64,000 bases of DNA from CAYRDC01 sp964422925. Its GTDB lineage: Bacteria; Bacteroidota; Bacteroidia; Chitinophagales; S012-47. This document shows, in pieces, positions 9,099 through 18,378 of the stretch (its first letter is position 1; each line of letters starts with the position of its first letter). The stretch spans positions 1 to 64,000 of the forward strand of contig CAYRDC010000007.1 of the NCBI GenBank assembly GCA_964422925.1. The letters are read 5' to 3'. The position numbers and the translations under genes were made by a program. Below the pieces are notes generated by a model. It did no database searches, had not been told where the DNA came from, and worked only from the letters and a program-made list of their open reading frames with translations.

Positions 9099-10272
9099 AA
9101 AGAATCTGCCGGTAAATTTCGGAGAATTTCCCGCAAATAGCTTCATAGCTGAATTGACGGGAAATGGCGCGATGCATCTTTTCCGGGTCAAATTCCTCTT
9201 TCCGGTTCAGTATTTCTTCCCAGGCACGGATCATGGCTTCTTCATCACCCGGAGTAAAAAGCCTGCCCAGTGAATTATCCACCACTTCCGGAATACCGGC
9301 TATGCGGGGTGCTGCCACAGGCAAGCCACAGGCCATGGCCTCCAGCAGCACGCAGGGTTGATTTTCCCACCGGCTGTTCAGGATAAATACATCTGCCTGC
9401 TGCATGCTTGTGGCCACGCCCGCGGGGTTTTTGCGGCCGGGAAACCGAACAGCATCGCCCAGTTTCAGCTCCCCGGCAAGGGCTTCGAGCTTTTCGCGGT
9501 CGGGACCGTCACCAACTATTTCGAGCCTGCCCCGACCGCCTGCCTGCCGCCAACGGGCAAAAGCCCGCAGGATACCGCTGATATTCTTGGGCTTGTCGTT
9601 CATCGCGGAAACATGCAGCATTACAGGAATTTCGTTTTGCCGGCCCGGGCCTTCCGCGGGCCTGAAAAGGGTTACATCCACCGTGTTGGGCACAACATAC
9701 CAAGAAGGATTCCTCAGCCGGTGGCTTTGCATGGCTTCCTGCAGCGAACGGCTTACGGTGGTAACGGCTGCCGCCTGCCTGATCACCAGCCGCGTAAGGG
9801 CTTTGCGCAGGGGGTTGTGAAATTCTGACACTGTATCTTCAGGGCAATACCTTGACCAATGTTCGGTGACTACAAAGGGAATTCCGCGGAACCACTTGAG
9901 CCACAGGGCGGCCAGCCCGATACGGGCCAGTACGTGTACGTGAACCAGCAGGGGTTTGCCGTGTTTCTTCCTTACTTTGCGCAACCCCCGGAACAGTGCC
10001 AGCAGGTAGTTGCACCAGCCCCGGGCCTTAGCAAACGGACCTCTGCCCGGTTTCCGGTAATATGCCCTTAGCTCGGGGAAGCCATATGGTGCAGACCATT
10101 CAAAGCGAAACCGTGCGGACAGCCTTTCCACGCCAATGGGGGCCAGTACGCACACATCCCAATCAAGGGCCACAGCCCTGGCATGCCTCTGAATGAAAAT
10201 ACCTTTATGTGGGTGCTCCGGACCGGGATACCACGTAGCCAGGAAGAGAATATATTTGCTTGAAGCTGCCAA
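9091..10272 (-). CDS. Glycosyltransferase family 4 (GT4)
   Basis: A 393-residue GT-B fold glycosyltransferase. The N-terminal domain opens with Phe-Leu-Ala-Thr-Trp-Tyr-Pro-Gly, with a GT4-type His-Lys-Gly-Ile-Phe-Ile-Gln-Arg-His motif. The C-terminal domain has the nucleotide-sugar site with Glu-Ala-Met-Ala-Cys-Gly-Leu-Pro-Val-Ala around residue 315. It has a TTG start: an in-frame TGA lies three codons upstream and there is no ATG before the conserved N-terminus. It is the first gene of a translationally coupled set GT4, flippase, sulfotransferase, asnB and probably acts on a lipid-linked sugar at the cytoplasmic membrane face. Donor and acceptor cannot be told. Confidence 0.88.
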   Translation of the reverse strand: MAASSKYILFLATWYPGPEHPHKGIFIQRHARAVALDWDVCVLAPIGVERLSARFRFEWSAPYGFPELRAYYRKPGRGPFAKARGWCNYLLALFRGLRKVRKKHGKPLLVHVHVLARIGLAALWLKWFRGIPFVVTEHWSRYCPEDTVSEFHNPLRKALTRLVIRQAAAVTTVSRSLQEAMQSHRLRNPSWYVVPNTVDVTLFRPAEGPGRQNEIPVMLHVSAMNDKPKNISGILRAFARWRQAGGRGRLEIVGDGPDREKLEALAGELKLGDAVRFPGRKNPAGVATSMQQADVFILNSRWENQPCVLLEAMACGLPVAAPRIAGIPEVVDNSLGRLFTPGDEEAMIRAWEEILNRKEEFDPEKMHRAISRQFSYEAICGKFSEIYRQILYD

Positions 10273-10363
10273 AGCAGGTCAAAAGTAATTCTTTTGCCTT
10301 TTTCAGCACGGCAGGGATATCACAACAGGAGGGAGGGAAGCCTTCATCCTATGCCTGCACCGC

Positions 10364-12523
10364 TTATTTCCTGAACCTGAGGCGGACCGAATTACCGACC
10401 ACCATCACATCCGAGAAAGCCATGGACAAGGCGGCTATCATCGGGTTTAAAAATCCCGCGGCTGCCAGGGGAATGGCCAGGACATTATAAAAGAACGCCC
10501 AAAACAGGTTTTGGCGGATGGTTCGAACCGTAAGCCGGCCGATCCGGAAAGCCCTTAGCAGGTATTGCAAATCCTCATGCAGCAAAATAACATCAGCCGA
10601 CTGCACGGCCACCTGTGTGGCCCGGCTCATGGATATTCCAAGATCCGCCCGGGAAAGGGCAGGGGCATCGTTGATCCCGTCACCTACCATGGCGGTAGGC
10701 ATTTCCCGGCTCAGGCGGCTGATAATTTCCAGTTTTTGATCCGGAAGCCGGCCGGCATACACCTGGTCAATGCCCAGCGCACCGGCTACTTCCCGGCATT
10801 TTTCTTCCTTATCGCCTGAAAGAAGGACCGTCTGGATTCCCAGGGATTTCAGGCCTTTGATCATGGCTTTTGCTCCGGGCTTCAGGTCATCTTTCAGGGT
10901 AATTGCCCCGGCCAGTTGTTTTTCATTGAACAGGAAAATATCTCCGCTGGAAGAATCCGTAAACTGTTCGCCCAGTACTTGCCTGGCCAGGCGTTCTGAC
11001 CCGGCATACCAATTTATTCCCTGGTATTTGGCGCGCATACCCATGCCTTTCAGTTCCTCGATTTCATCGAGGGGCTGAGTCTTCCGGCTGCCAAGGGCCC
11101 TGACGATGGACTGGGCTACCGGGTGACTGCTGTGCGATTCCAGGGAGGACCAAATTTGTTTTAACTCTTCCGGGTTACCGCCAAAAAACTCCGGTCCGGC
11201 CACCTGGAAGTTTCCGGTTGTCAGCGTACCGGTTTTGTCGAATACCACCTGCCGGATATTGTTCAGTTTTTCCACGGTTACTCCGCCTTTAATCAGAATC
11301 CCGTTCCGGGCTGCCTTTCCCACACCAACCATAACAGCCGTAGGCGTGGCCAGTCCCATCGCGCAGGGACAGGCAATAACCAACACGGCCACACTGTTCA
11401 TCAGGGCCTGCTGCAAACCAATATCCAATATCAGCCAGGAAACCAGGAAGGTGATTACGGTAATTCCTACCACAGCCGGTACAAAAATGGCGCTTACCCG
11501 GTCGGCCAGCTTTTGGATGGGCGGCTTTTGCTGCTGTGCCTCCTTGACCAGCCGTATGATTCCGGCCAGGGCGGTGGCATCTCCAACCGCAGCGGTTTCA
11601 ATCAGCAGACTACCATTTTGCAAAACCGTACCCGCAATGGTTTCATCGCCTTCGCTTTTGCCCACCGGAAGGCTTTCGCCCGTAATCATACTTTCATCCA
11701 CGCTGCCTGAACCGGATTTTACCACCCCGTCCACCGGTATCCGGTCACCTGTGTTTACGCGGACCAGTTCTCCAACCCGGATTTGTTTTACATCTACAAG
11801 TTCTTCCTGTATTTCTCCTGTAGCGTTGACAATCACCCTTCTTGCCAGGTCGGGCTGCAGCTTGCTTAACTGCCGTAACGAGGTTGTGGTTTGCCGCACC
11901 GATCGTTGTTCTATGACATTGCCCACCAGTATCAGGGTAATGATGGTTGCAGCCGTTTCATAAAACTGGTAGGATGGCCCCAGGTAAAACAGCGTCCCGG
12001 CCAGGCTGTAGAAAAAAGCCGCGGATGAGCCCAGGGTGATTAATACATCCATATTAGGCACGCCTGATTTCAGGGAAGCCCAGGCGCTGCGCCCGAAATA
12101 TTGCATTCCGATCAGGTAAACAGGAAGCGCCAGTGCCAGCTGCACCCATGGATTATGCAACCAGGCGGCCGAGAGAAACATAGAAGTAAGCAGCACCAAT
12201 GTAAAGGGCAGCGTAATTAACAAACGGATTTCCGAAGCAGACATACCCTTTTGCTCCTGGCTGGTGTCAATGACTTTGTATCCCAACCGCTCTATCCCTT
12301 TTTGTATTTTCTTCAGCGGAATGCCTTTGTCGTTCCTGAAAACCGCTTCAGCCGTACTGAAATTTACCGTTACATCTTCCAGGCCTTCCTTCTTCAGGTA
12401 CCGCTCAATCCCCAGGGCGCAATTGGTGCAGGTCATGCCCTCGATATTCAGCAGGACGATATTTTCCACCGGGGTTACAGCTTTATTGACCGGCTCATGA
12501 ACTGTGGGTGACGAATTTTTCAT
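10364..12523 (-). CDS. copA: Copper-translocating P-type ATPase (CopA-like)
   Basis: A 719-residue P1B-type ATPase. It has one N-terminal heavy-metal-associated domain with Gly-Met-Thr-Cys-Thr-Asn-Cys around residue 30, eight membrane helices, the metal-binding Cys-Pro-Cys motif in the sixth helix (Ala-Cys-Pro-Cys-Ala-Met-Gly), the phosphorylation site Asp-Lys-Thr-Gly-Thr and the hinge motif Gly-Asp-Gly-Ile-Asn-Asp-Ala. The Cys-Pro-Cys motif and HMA type indicate Cu(I) export from the cytoplasm. The ATG at 12523 starts a short soluble leader before the HMA domain. It diverges from the lipoprotein gene beginning at 12563, leaving only 39 bases between the start codons. Confidence 0.92.
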   Translation of the reverse strand: MKNSSPTVHEPVNKAVTPVENIVLLNIEGMTCTNCALGIERYLKKEGLEDVTVNFSTAEAVFRNDKGIPLKKIQKGIERLGYKVIDTSQEQKGMSASEIRLLITLPFTLVLLTSMFLSAAWLHNPWVQLALALPVYLIGMQYFGRSAWASLKSGVPNMDVLITLGSSAAFFYSLAGTLFYLGPSYQFYETAATIITLILVGNVIEQRSVRQTTTSLRQLSKLQPDLARRVIVNATGEIQEELVDVKQIRVGELVRVNTGDRIPVDGVVKSGSGSVDESMITGESLPVGKSEGDETIAGTVLQNGSLLIETAAVGDATALAGIIRLVKEAQQQKPPIQKLADRVSAIFVPAVVGITVITFLVSWLILDIGLQQALMNSVAVLVIACPCAMGLATPTAVMVGVGKAARNGILIKGGVTVEKLNNIRQVVFDKTGTLTTGNFQVAGPEFFGGNPEELKQIWSSLESHSSHPVAQSIVRALGSRKTQPLDEIEELKGMGMRAKYQGINWYAGSERLARQVLGEQFTDSSSGDIFLFNEKQLAGAITLKDDLKPGAKAMIKGLKSLGIQTVLLSGDKEEKCREVAGALGIDQVYAGRLPDQKLEIISRLSREMPTAMVGDGINDAPALSRADLGISMSRATQVAVQSADVILLHEDLQYLLRAFRIGRLTVRTIRQNLFWAFFYNVLAIPLAAAGFLNPMIAALSMAFSDVMVVGNSVRLRFRK

Positions 12524-12562
12524 AAATTAGTTGACTCATTTAAATTGTACAATCCTAAAACT

Positions 12563-13405
12563 ATGAAACACGTAATCAAGTTCTCTTTCCTGGTGCTGAT
12601 TTTCTCGTTCGTTGCCTGCAACAACGAAAGCACCGAAAAACAAGCCCCTGAAGAAAACAACGACACCATGCAGGTGAATTTGGTTCCTGCTGAAGGTTGG
12701 ACCATGACGGTGGGAGGTATTACCCTGACGGAGAAAACAGCTTCCTCCGAATTTCCGGATGCGGAATTAAGCATGAGCAGCCCGGAGGGGAATATCCCGG
12801 CCGGTGAACCGGTACATTTTGAATTTGCGGTCAAAAATTATGAACTACAGTCCCAGTCACCGGATGTAGAAATGGCCGGTTGCGCCAATTCCGGAAAAGG
12901 GCAGCACATTCATGTCATCCTGAACAATGCCCCGTACCTGGCCCGGTATGAAACCTCGTTTGATGAGAACCTGGACGAAGGGGGATATGTCTGCCTGGCT
13001 TTCCTGTCGAGGTCCTATCACGAGAGCATTAAAAACGGGAAAGCGCACGTATTGAGCACTTTTACCGTAGGCAATGCCGAAGCACCGGATTTCGACCTGT
13101 CGGCTCCGCACCTGTTTTACAGCCGGCCAAAAGGCACCTATACCGGTGAGGATACAAAAAAGGTTTTGCTTGACTTCTTCCTGGTGAATTGCGACCTCTC
13201 GGAAGACGGTTATAAAGTGAAAGCCACCATCGATGGCAATGAATTCCTGCTCACCAAATGGGCTCCTTATTTCATTGAGGGGATGCCGATGGGTGAAAAC
13301 ACCATCCGGCTTGAGCTGGTGGACGCCAACGGGGAAACCGTGCCCAGCCCGTTCAATCCTGTGGAGCGTACCATAACGCTGGAACAAACCACACCATCTG
13401 AATAA
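12563..13405 (+). CDS. Lipoprotein of unknown function
   Basis: A 280-residue lipoprotein. The signal peptide ends in the lipobox Phe-Val-Ala-Cys (Cys at about residue 19), followed by an acidic linker. The mature part looks all-beta and contains acidic turns; a region near residues 180-260 has repeated Asp/Asn-Gly turns as in Ig-like domains. I do not recognise the family. The ATG at 12563 is preferred over a non-ATG start 18 bases upstream because it gives a compact Met-Lys-His-Val signal peptide. It is divergent from copA across 39 bases, so a shared promoter region is likely, but nothing in its sequence shows a metal-binding role. It ends at a bidirectional terminator. Confidence 0.7.
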   Translation: MKHVIKFSFLVLIFSFVACNNESTEKQAPEENNDTMQVNLVPAEGWTMTVGGITLTEKTASSEFPDAELSMSSPEGNIPAGEPVHFEFAVKNYELQSQSPDVEMAGCANSGKGQHIHVILNNAPYLARYETSFDENLDEGGYVCLAFLSRSYHESIKNGKAHVLSTFTVGNAEAPDFDLSAPHLFYSRPKGTYTGEDTKKVLLDFFLVNCDLSEDGYKVKATIDGNEFLLTKWAPYFIEGMPMGENTIRLELVDANGETVPSPFNPVERTITLEQTTPSE

Positions 13406-13430
13406 TTAACCTTTCAGGTAAAACGCACTG

Positions 13431-13464
13431 AAAACCTGTATGGCACTAACCGTACAGGTTTTTT
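13431..13464. terminator. Bidirectional terminator between convergent genes
   Basis: An inverted repeat AAAACCTGTA/TACAGGTTTT (13431-13440 with 13453-13462) with T-rich flank on both strands. It sits between the lipoprotein gene (plus) and the sulfotransferase (minus) and overlaps the stop codon of the latter. Confidence 0.75.
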
Positions 13465-14318
13465 ATTTCCGGGTCATTGGAAAGGCTGTCCCACAGGGCA
13501 AAGAGTGCCTTGTCGTTCCGGTATTTCAGGGCGTTCTCTGGTTTCAGCAGCCCGATAGCATCCCGCAAAGCATTGCTGTCGGGCGCCAGGCCGGTGAATT
13601 CAAGCACACGGAACAGGATGTCAGCCGGGGTTGTCAGTAAGTCCTCATACTGTATTTCCATCATTCGTTCGCGGAACCTGGACTTCAGCTTTGAGGCCTG
13701 ACGGAAGTATTGTTTCCAGAGGTCTATGCCGTATTCAAAATTGGCCCGGATCAGGGACGAGCCCTGGTAATGCATGTCCCGTTTCATTTGCCGTTCGCGG
13801 AACAGGGTTTTCCAGGTGGGGCGGTATTGCTGTTCGTGCTTTAACTCCCGGAGGTACAGGCTTTGGGCAACATCGAGCGGGTGGCGGTAGATATGGAGGA
13901 AGCGAGCGTTTGGGAAAAGTTCATCCCATAGCGTGGCCGTAAAGGTATTGCGCGGGTCTTTCCAGCCCCAGGGAAAGGGTAGGGCAGAAAGCCCAAGGTA
14001 ACGCAGGGCTTTTGCCGGTCCGAGATATTTCAAACGCCCGGAAAAACTGTCTAATTTTCGTTGCACGGCCTGTTTTATCCGTTGGTGGCTGTGTGCGTCA
14101 AGAACTGAAAAATCCACCGGGCGGTCCCAGCCGGCATGCACCTGTCGCAGGATCCAGTCGTTGATCTGGACGAAAAGCCATGCTTCCCGGAGATCTTTAA
14201 CCCGGTGCCCGATAAACAAGCCACAGCGTTGCAACACTTCAGCCAAAATGCTGGTGCCTGACCGGTGCATGCCCAGAATTATGACCGGATACTGCGGGCC
14301 GGAAACGTTGTCTGTCAT
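13446..14318 (-). CDS. Sulfotransferase family protein
   Basis: A protein of about 290 residues with a PAPS-binding loop at the N-terminus (Ile-Leu-Gly-Met-His-Arg-Ser-Gly-Thr-Ser, residues about 14-23) and a 3' phosphate motif His-Ile-Tyr-Arg-His-Pro-Leu-Asp-Val-Ala around residue 145. These are the hallmarks of the sulfotransferase family. It is only distantly similar to the sulfotransferase at 6811-7713. The start at 14318 places the nucleotide loop at the usual distance from the N-terminus; a further upstream start would add 45 residues without family similarity. It stands alone between the lipoprotein and the divergent PqiA-like gene, so its acceptor is unknown. Confidence 0.8.
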   Translation of the reverse strand: MTDNVSGPQYPVIILGMHRSGTSILAEVLQRCGLFIGHRVKDLREAWLFVQINDWILRQVHAGWDRPVDFSVLDAHSHQRIKQAVQRKLDSFSGRLKYLGPAKALRYLGLSALPFPWGWKDPRNTFTATLWDELFPNARFLHIYRHPLDVAQSLYLRELKHEQQYRPTWKTLFRERQMKRDMHYQGSSLIRANFEYGIDLWKQYFRQASKLKSRFRERMMEIQYEDLLTTPADILFRVLEFTGLAPDSNALRDAIGLLKPENALKYRNDKALFALWDSLSNDPEIKNLYG

Positions 14319-14406
14319 ATTCAATATCTCTTGCAGCAGGCTGAAAATACAAAAACCGGCTGCTATCCCTGGCATTGAATTGTTAATTTCATAGCGCAAA
14401 GCAAAA

Positions 14407-15330
14407 ATGGTGATGAATAGTCGTTTCCAAAGGTTTTTTGTCCTACTGCCCATGGCTGCAATACTGGTGGCTTATGTGGCCGCTTATTATATCTGGCCCC
14501 TGGATTACGTAAGCACCTCCGGAATATTTGGCATCGGGGCCGGCAGGTTCCGGATTTTTGATCCGGTGCTGTTCCTGCTGGTTTGTGCCATCGGGTTGCA
14601 GGCAGGCACTGTTCTGTTGTTCCTGAACAGACGAATTATGCCGGCTTTGGTCTGGGGAATTGCCCACCTGCTACTGGCTCTTATTTTTTATTTCGACCAG
14701 GAATGGTTCAAAGGAACGGTAGGCAACCAGGAGATATTTGGAGTAAGCCTGGTATATGCCCCGGCTATCCAATTGCCCTGGTTTCTCGGTTCGTATTCTG
14801 CCACTGTACTCTTGCTGATGGTATTCTGTCAACAGTGGACAGCACGCAGGCCGTTTTTCAGCAAGCAATCCGGCTTATTGTTGCTGGCGGTCCTGTCTTT
14901 TGTCCTGTATGTTATAGGTATGCATCTTCCGCTCTTCACCAGCACCCAGTTCCTGGTGCTGAACCAGGAAGTATCGCTGACAGACTCCATAGCAACGTTT
15001 TTCCAGTCAGGGGAATGGTTTATCGGAATGATTATTCTTGTTTTTACCGTACTGTTTCCCCTGCTGAAATTTGCCGCTATTTTGCTGGTTCTTACGGAAA
15101 ATAAAGCCATGGCAGTTAAGAAATGGCAGCAATACCTGTCCGTTATCAGCAAATGGTCTATGCTGGATGTGTTCGTGGTAGCTTTGCTGTTGTTGAACCT
15201 GAAAATGGATTCCAGGCTTCTGGACATGGAAATAAGGTCCGGTGTGGTGGTGTTTGCCATTTCCATACTTATAACCACCGGCCTGGGCATGTGGTATTCC
15301 AGGCAGGCATCTCACAGGGATGCTAATTGA
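14407..15330 (+). CDS. PqiA-like integral membrane protein
   Basis: A 307-residue protein with about eight membrane helices. The C-terminal half (from about residue 150) matches the paraquat-inducible protein A domain: a helix ending in Gly-Met-His-Leu-Pro-Leu-Phe, the stretch Phe-Pro-Leu-Leu-Lys-Phe-Ala, and Trp-Ser-Met-Leu-Asp-Val-Phe-Val-Val-Ala. PqiA proteins work in lipid transport between membranes in Gram-negative bacteria, normally beside an MCE-domain partner. No MCE gene is seen here. The N-terminal half (residues 1-140) has four helices of no known family. Two in-frame ATGs lie six bases apart (14407 and 14413); either may be the start. Confidence 0.75.
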   Translation: MVMNSRFQRFFVLLPMAAILVAYVAAYYIWPLDYVSTSGIFGIGAGRFRIFDPVLFLLVCAIGLQAGTVLLFLNRRIMPALVWGIAHLLLALIFYFDQEWFKGTVGNQEIFGVSLVYAPAIQLPWFLGSYSATVLLLMVFCQQWTARRPFFSKQSGLLLLAVLSFVLYVIGMHLPLFTSTQFLVLNQEVSLTDSIATFFQSGEWFIGMIILVFTVLFPLLKFAAILLVLTENKAMAVKKWQQYLSVISKWSMLDVFVVALLLLNLKMDSRLLDMEIRSGVVVFAISILITTGLGMWYSRQASHRDAN

Positions 15331-15369
15331 TTTTTCCGGTTTTGCTTAATGATAATGTGGCAGAATCTG

Positions 15370-15377
15370 TAACTTTG
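15370..15377 (+). promoter_or_regulatory. Bacteroidota -7 element upstream of tRNA-His
   Basis: TAACTTTG, an exact match to TAnnTTTG, 13 bases before the 5' end of tRNA-His. Confidence 0.55.
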
Positions 15378-15390
15378 CATCCGGATAAAC

Positions 15391-15466
<76 letters not shown>

Positions 15467-15473
15467 CCGAAAT

Positions 15474-15503
15474 AAAAAAGCGCAACCTTCGTTGCGCTTT
15501 TTT
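15474..15503. terminator. Bidirectional terminator after tRNA-His
   Basis: A perfect GCGCAAC/GTTGCGC stem (15480-15486 with 15491-15497), loop CTTC, flanked by six A and six T. It serves the plus-strand tRNA-His and the minus-strand thioredoxin-like gene. Confidence 0.9.
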
Positions 15504-15524
15504 ATTTATGCAGTTTTCCGTAGT

Positions 15525-16136
15525 TCAATTATTACTTGAGCCATTGCCGGACTGGCGATTTTGATATTCTTTCAGGAAATCAGCCCAGGGCGTATCAAAG
15601 TGATGATTTTCAGCAAAATAAACTAGGATAGGCATCAATTGATCCACCGTTTTGTAGCCGGGCAGGGCCTGGATTAACTGGAGGTCCTCATTCAAAATAA
15701 CCAGGGTCGGATAACCGAGCCGTCCGTTTACGTTGCCCAAAGCTATGGCCAGTGTGTTGGTTCCTCTCCTGGCTCCGGGCGACTTATGATAATACCAGGT
15801 TTTGTTGCCAAATTCGATGCTGTCCCTGGTTTCGGCATTGAACTTTACCGCGTAGTAATGTTGGTTGATGTACTCCGAAATTTCCGGATTCCGGAAAGTG
15901 TTTTTATCCATTCGTTTACACCATCCGCACCAGTCGGTATACAGGTCAATGATGATTTTGCGTTTTTTGCGCTTCCAGTTCTTTTTATTGACCATTTGGT
16001 TCAGCTCCTGGATGGTGAGCCACTGGGTGCTTTCCCCGGCTTGTCCATTATTGCCGGCAGATTGCTGGGCACTGGCCAGGCTGAATGCCAATGTTACGCT
16101 GATACTTATTATTATTGCTTTTCCCCACCATTTCAT
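15525..16136 (-). CDS. Secreted thioredoxin-fold protein
   Basis: A 203-residue protein. A signal peptide ends at Ala-Ser-Ala-Gln near residue 24. The mature part has a thioredoxin fold with active site Trp-Cys-Gly-Trp-Cys-Lys (around residue 70) in Asp-Trp-Cys-Gly-Trp-Cys, typical of the DUF255/thioredoxin_7 group rather than classical thioredoxin. It probably acts as a disulfide reductase in the periplasm. Before the catalytic motif, Lys/Arg-rich residues precede a strand Ile-Ile-Asp-Leu-Tyr-Thr. The gene is divergent from ubiX (50 bases between starts) and convergent with tRNA-His. Confidence 0.83.
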   Translation of the reverse strand: MKWWGKAIIISISVTLAFSLASAQQSAGNNGQAGESTQWLTIQELNQMVNKKNWKRKKRKIIIDLYTDWCGWCKRMDKNTFRNPEISEYINQHYYAVKFNAETRDSIEFGNKTWYYHKSPGARRGTNTLAIALGNVNGRLGYPTLVILNEDLQLIQALPGYKTVDQLMPILVYFAENHHFDTPWADFLKEYQNRQSGNGSSNN

Positions 16137-16186
16137 AGGAACAAATTTATCTTTAAAATACCGTTAATCAAAAATAATTCCAACGG

Positions 16187-16753
16187 ATGCCAAACCGGAA
16201 AGTTGTAATTGCCATTACGGGAGCCAGCGGAAGCATTTATGCCCGTGAATTACTCAACCAGATTTCAGCGATGGATCAACGGCCCGCGGTGGGCGTGGTG
16301 ATGTCTGAAAACGCCAGAACCGTGTGGGAAACCGAACTGGAAGACAAGAGTTATGAATCCATTCCCTTTCGCATTTGGGATCCAAAAAATTTCCGGGCGC
16401 CTTTTGCTTCGGGTTCAGCCGGTTATGACACCATGATCATTATTCCCTGCTCCATGGGAACGCTGGGGCGCATTGCCGGGGGTGTGTCTTCCGATTTGAT
16501 TTCGCGGGCGGCTGATGTCATGTTAAAGGAGCGCAGAAGGCTTATCCTGGTGTTGCGCGACACACCCTACAATTTAATCCATATCCGGAATATGGAACGG
16601 GTTACCCTGGCCGGTGGCATTATTTGTCCGGCCACCCCGTCATTTTACAGCAAACCGGAAGATATTCCTACCCTGGTCCGGACGGTGACGGACCGGGTGC
16701 TGCAACTGGCCGGTTTTGAACCCGACACTTTTCATTGGGGAGAAGAAGATTAG
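16187..16753 (+). CDS. ubiX: Flavin prenyltransferase UbiX
   Basis: A 188-residue flavoprotein that attaches a dimethylallyl group to FMN to make the prenyl-FMN cofactor of UbiD-type decarboxylases. It has the N-terminal FMN loop Ile-Thr-Gly-Ala-Ser-Gly-Ser near residue 10, the Cys-Ser-Met-Gly-Thr-Leu-Gly segment, and the signature Arg-Asp-Thr-Pro-Tyr-Asn with Arg-Asn-Met around residue 130. Length and order match the family. No UbiD gene is present in the window. The 3' end overlaps the convergent acyl-CoA carboxylase gene by four bases. Confidence 0.92.
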   Translation: MPNRKVVIAITGASGSIYARELLNQISAMDQRPAVGVVMSENARTVWETELEDKSYESIPFRIWDPKNFRAPFASGSAGYDTMIIIPCSMGTLGRIAGGVSSDLISRAADVMLKERRRLILVLRDTPYNLIHIRNMERVTLAGGIICPATPSFYSKPEDIPTLVRTVTDRVLQLAGFEPDTFHWGEED

Positions 16754-18378
16754 GTTTGGATTACCCCGGGATTGAAAGCCTTCGTTATCGGGGCATGATT
16801 GGCCATCTCAATGCCCATGCTGATCCATTCCCGGGTTTGCACCGGTTCGATGATGGCATCCACCCACAGCCTTGCCGCGGCAAAGTAGGGCGTAGTCTGG
16901 GATTCATACCGTTCGGTGATTTCTTTCAGCAGGGCTTTCTCTTTTTCGGGCGATATTTTTTTGCCCTGTTTTTTCAGCTGTGAAACCTGTATCTGCAACA
17001 GGGTGTTGGCAGCCTGATCACCGCCCATAACGGCAATGCGGGCCGTTGGCCAGGCTACAATCAGGCGCGGGTCATACGCCTTCCCGCACATGGCGTAATT
17101 ACCTGCCCCGTAGGAATTCCCGATTACCACGGTGAATTTGGGCACCACGCTGTTGGCTACGGCATTCACCATTTTGGCCCCGTCCTTTATGATGCCTCCA
17201 TGCTCGGCCCGGCTGCCTACCATAAATCCCGTGACATCCTGGAGGAATACCAGCGGTATGCGTTTCTGGTTGCAATTCATAATAAACCGGGCAGCCTTGT
17301 CGGCACTGTCGGAATAGATCACACCGCCAAAGCGCATTTCTCCTTTGCTGGTTTTAATCACTTTACGCTGGTTGGCGACAATGCCGACCGACCAGCCCTC
17401 AATCCGGGCATATGCACAAATGATGGATTTCCCGTATCCGGCCTTGTATTCCTGCACTTCGGAACCATCGGTAATGGCCCGGATAATATCCATCATGTCG
17501 TACGGTTTGGCATTTTCAGGAGCCAGCACAGCGTTGATGCTTTCAGGTTTTACGGCCGGAGGCTTTGGAGTTTTCCGCTCAAACCCGGCTTCCGGGAATT
17601 TGCCCAGTTTGCTCATCAATTCGCGGATAGTATCCAGGCACGTTTTATCATCCGGTACCCGGTAATCCGTAATCCCGGATATTTCCGTGGTGGTTTTGGC
17701 TCCGCCCAGGGTTTCCTTGTCCACTTCCTCCCCGATGGCCGCTTTTACCAGGTAAGGCCCTGCCAGGAATATGGAACCCGTACCATCCACGATCAGAGCC
17801 TCATCGCTCATGATCGGCAAATAGGCGCCACCGGCTACGCAGGAACCCATAATGGCCGCGATTTGAGGGACTCCCATCGAAGACAGGATGGCATTGTTGC
17901 GGAAAATCCGTCCGAAATGTTCCTTGTCCGGGAAAATTTCATCCTGCATGGGCAGGAATACCCCGGCACTGTCAACCAGGTAAATAATCGGCAGACGGTT
18001 TTCCATGGCTATTTCCTGGAAGCGCAGATTCTTTTTCCCGGTAATCGGGAACCAGGCGCCCGCTTTCACCGTGGCATCGTTGGCCACCACCAGGCATTGC
18101 CTTCCGTTCACCCAACCGATTCCGCCTATCACGCCTCCGGCCGGGCAGCCGCCATATTCCTCAAACATCCCGAACCCGGCAAAAGCCCCAATTTCATAAA
18201 AGGGTTTATCCTTGTCCAAAAGGTAATTTACCCGCTGCCGGGCAGTCATCTTTCCCTGGGCATGTTGTTTTTCTATGTTCTTCTTTCCACCTCCCAGGTA
18301 AATGTTCTGCAAGTATCTTTTCATACGGCCGATCTCCAGCCGCATGGCATCTTCATTAATATTTTTTTCAGAAACCAT
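16750..18378 (-). CDS. Acyl-CoA carboxylase, carboxyltransferase (beta) subunit
   Basis: A 542-residue carboxyltransferase of the biotin-dependent acyl-CoA carboxylase family. It has the two crotonase-like halves: the first with Gly-Ser-Cys-Val-Ala-Gly-Gly-Ala-Tyr-Leu and the second with the oxyanion-hole region Gly-Ala-Gly-Asn-Tyr-Ala-Met. The Val-Leu-Pro-Met-Gln pattern and the overall length suggest methylcrotonyl-CoA or propionyl-CoA carboxylase, but the acyl substrate cannot be settled from sequence alone. The start at 18378 is chosen over an upstream one because the next 24 residues do not look conserved. No biotin carboxylase or biotin carrier gene lies next to it. It could carboxylate propionyl-CoA towards methylmalonyl-CoA. 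Confidence 0.85.
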   Translation of the reverse strand: MVSEKNINEDAMRLEIGRMKRYLQNIYLGGGKKNIEKQHAQGKMTARQRVNYLLDKDKPFYEIGAFAGFGMFEEYGGCPAGGVIGGIGWVNGRQCLVVANDATVKAGAWFPITGKKNLRFQEIAMENRLPIIYLVDSAGVFLPMQDEIFPDKEHFGRIFRNNAILSSMGVPQIAAIMGSCVAGGAYLPIMSDEALIVDGTGSIFLAGPYLVKAAIGEEVDKETLGGAKTTTEISGITDYRVPDDKTCLDTIRELMSKLGKFPEAGFERKTPKPPAVKPESINAVLAPENAKPYDMMDIIRAITDGSEVQEYKAGYGKSIICAYARIEGWSVGIVANQRKVIKTSKGEMRFGGVIYSDSADKAARFIMNCNQKRIPLVFLQDVTGFMVGSRAEHGGIIKDGAKMVNAVANSVVPKFTVVIGNSYGAGNYAMCGKAYDPRLIVAWPTARIAVMGGDQAANTLLQIQVSQLKKQGKKISPEKEKALLKEITERYESQTTPYFAAARLWVDAIIEPVQTREWISMGIEMANHAPITKAFNPGVIQT

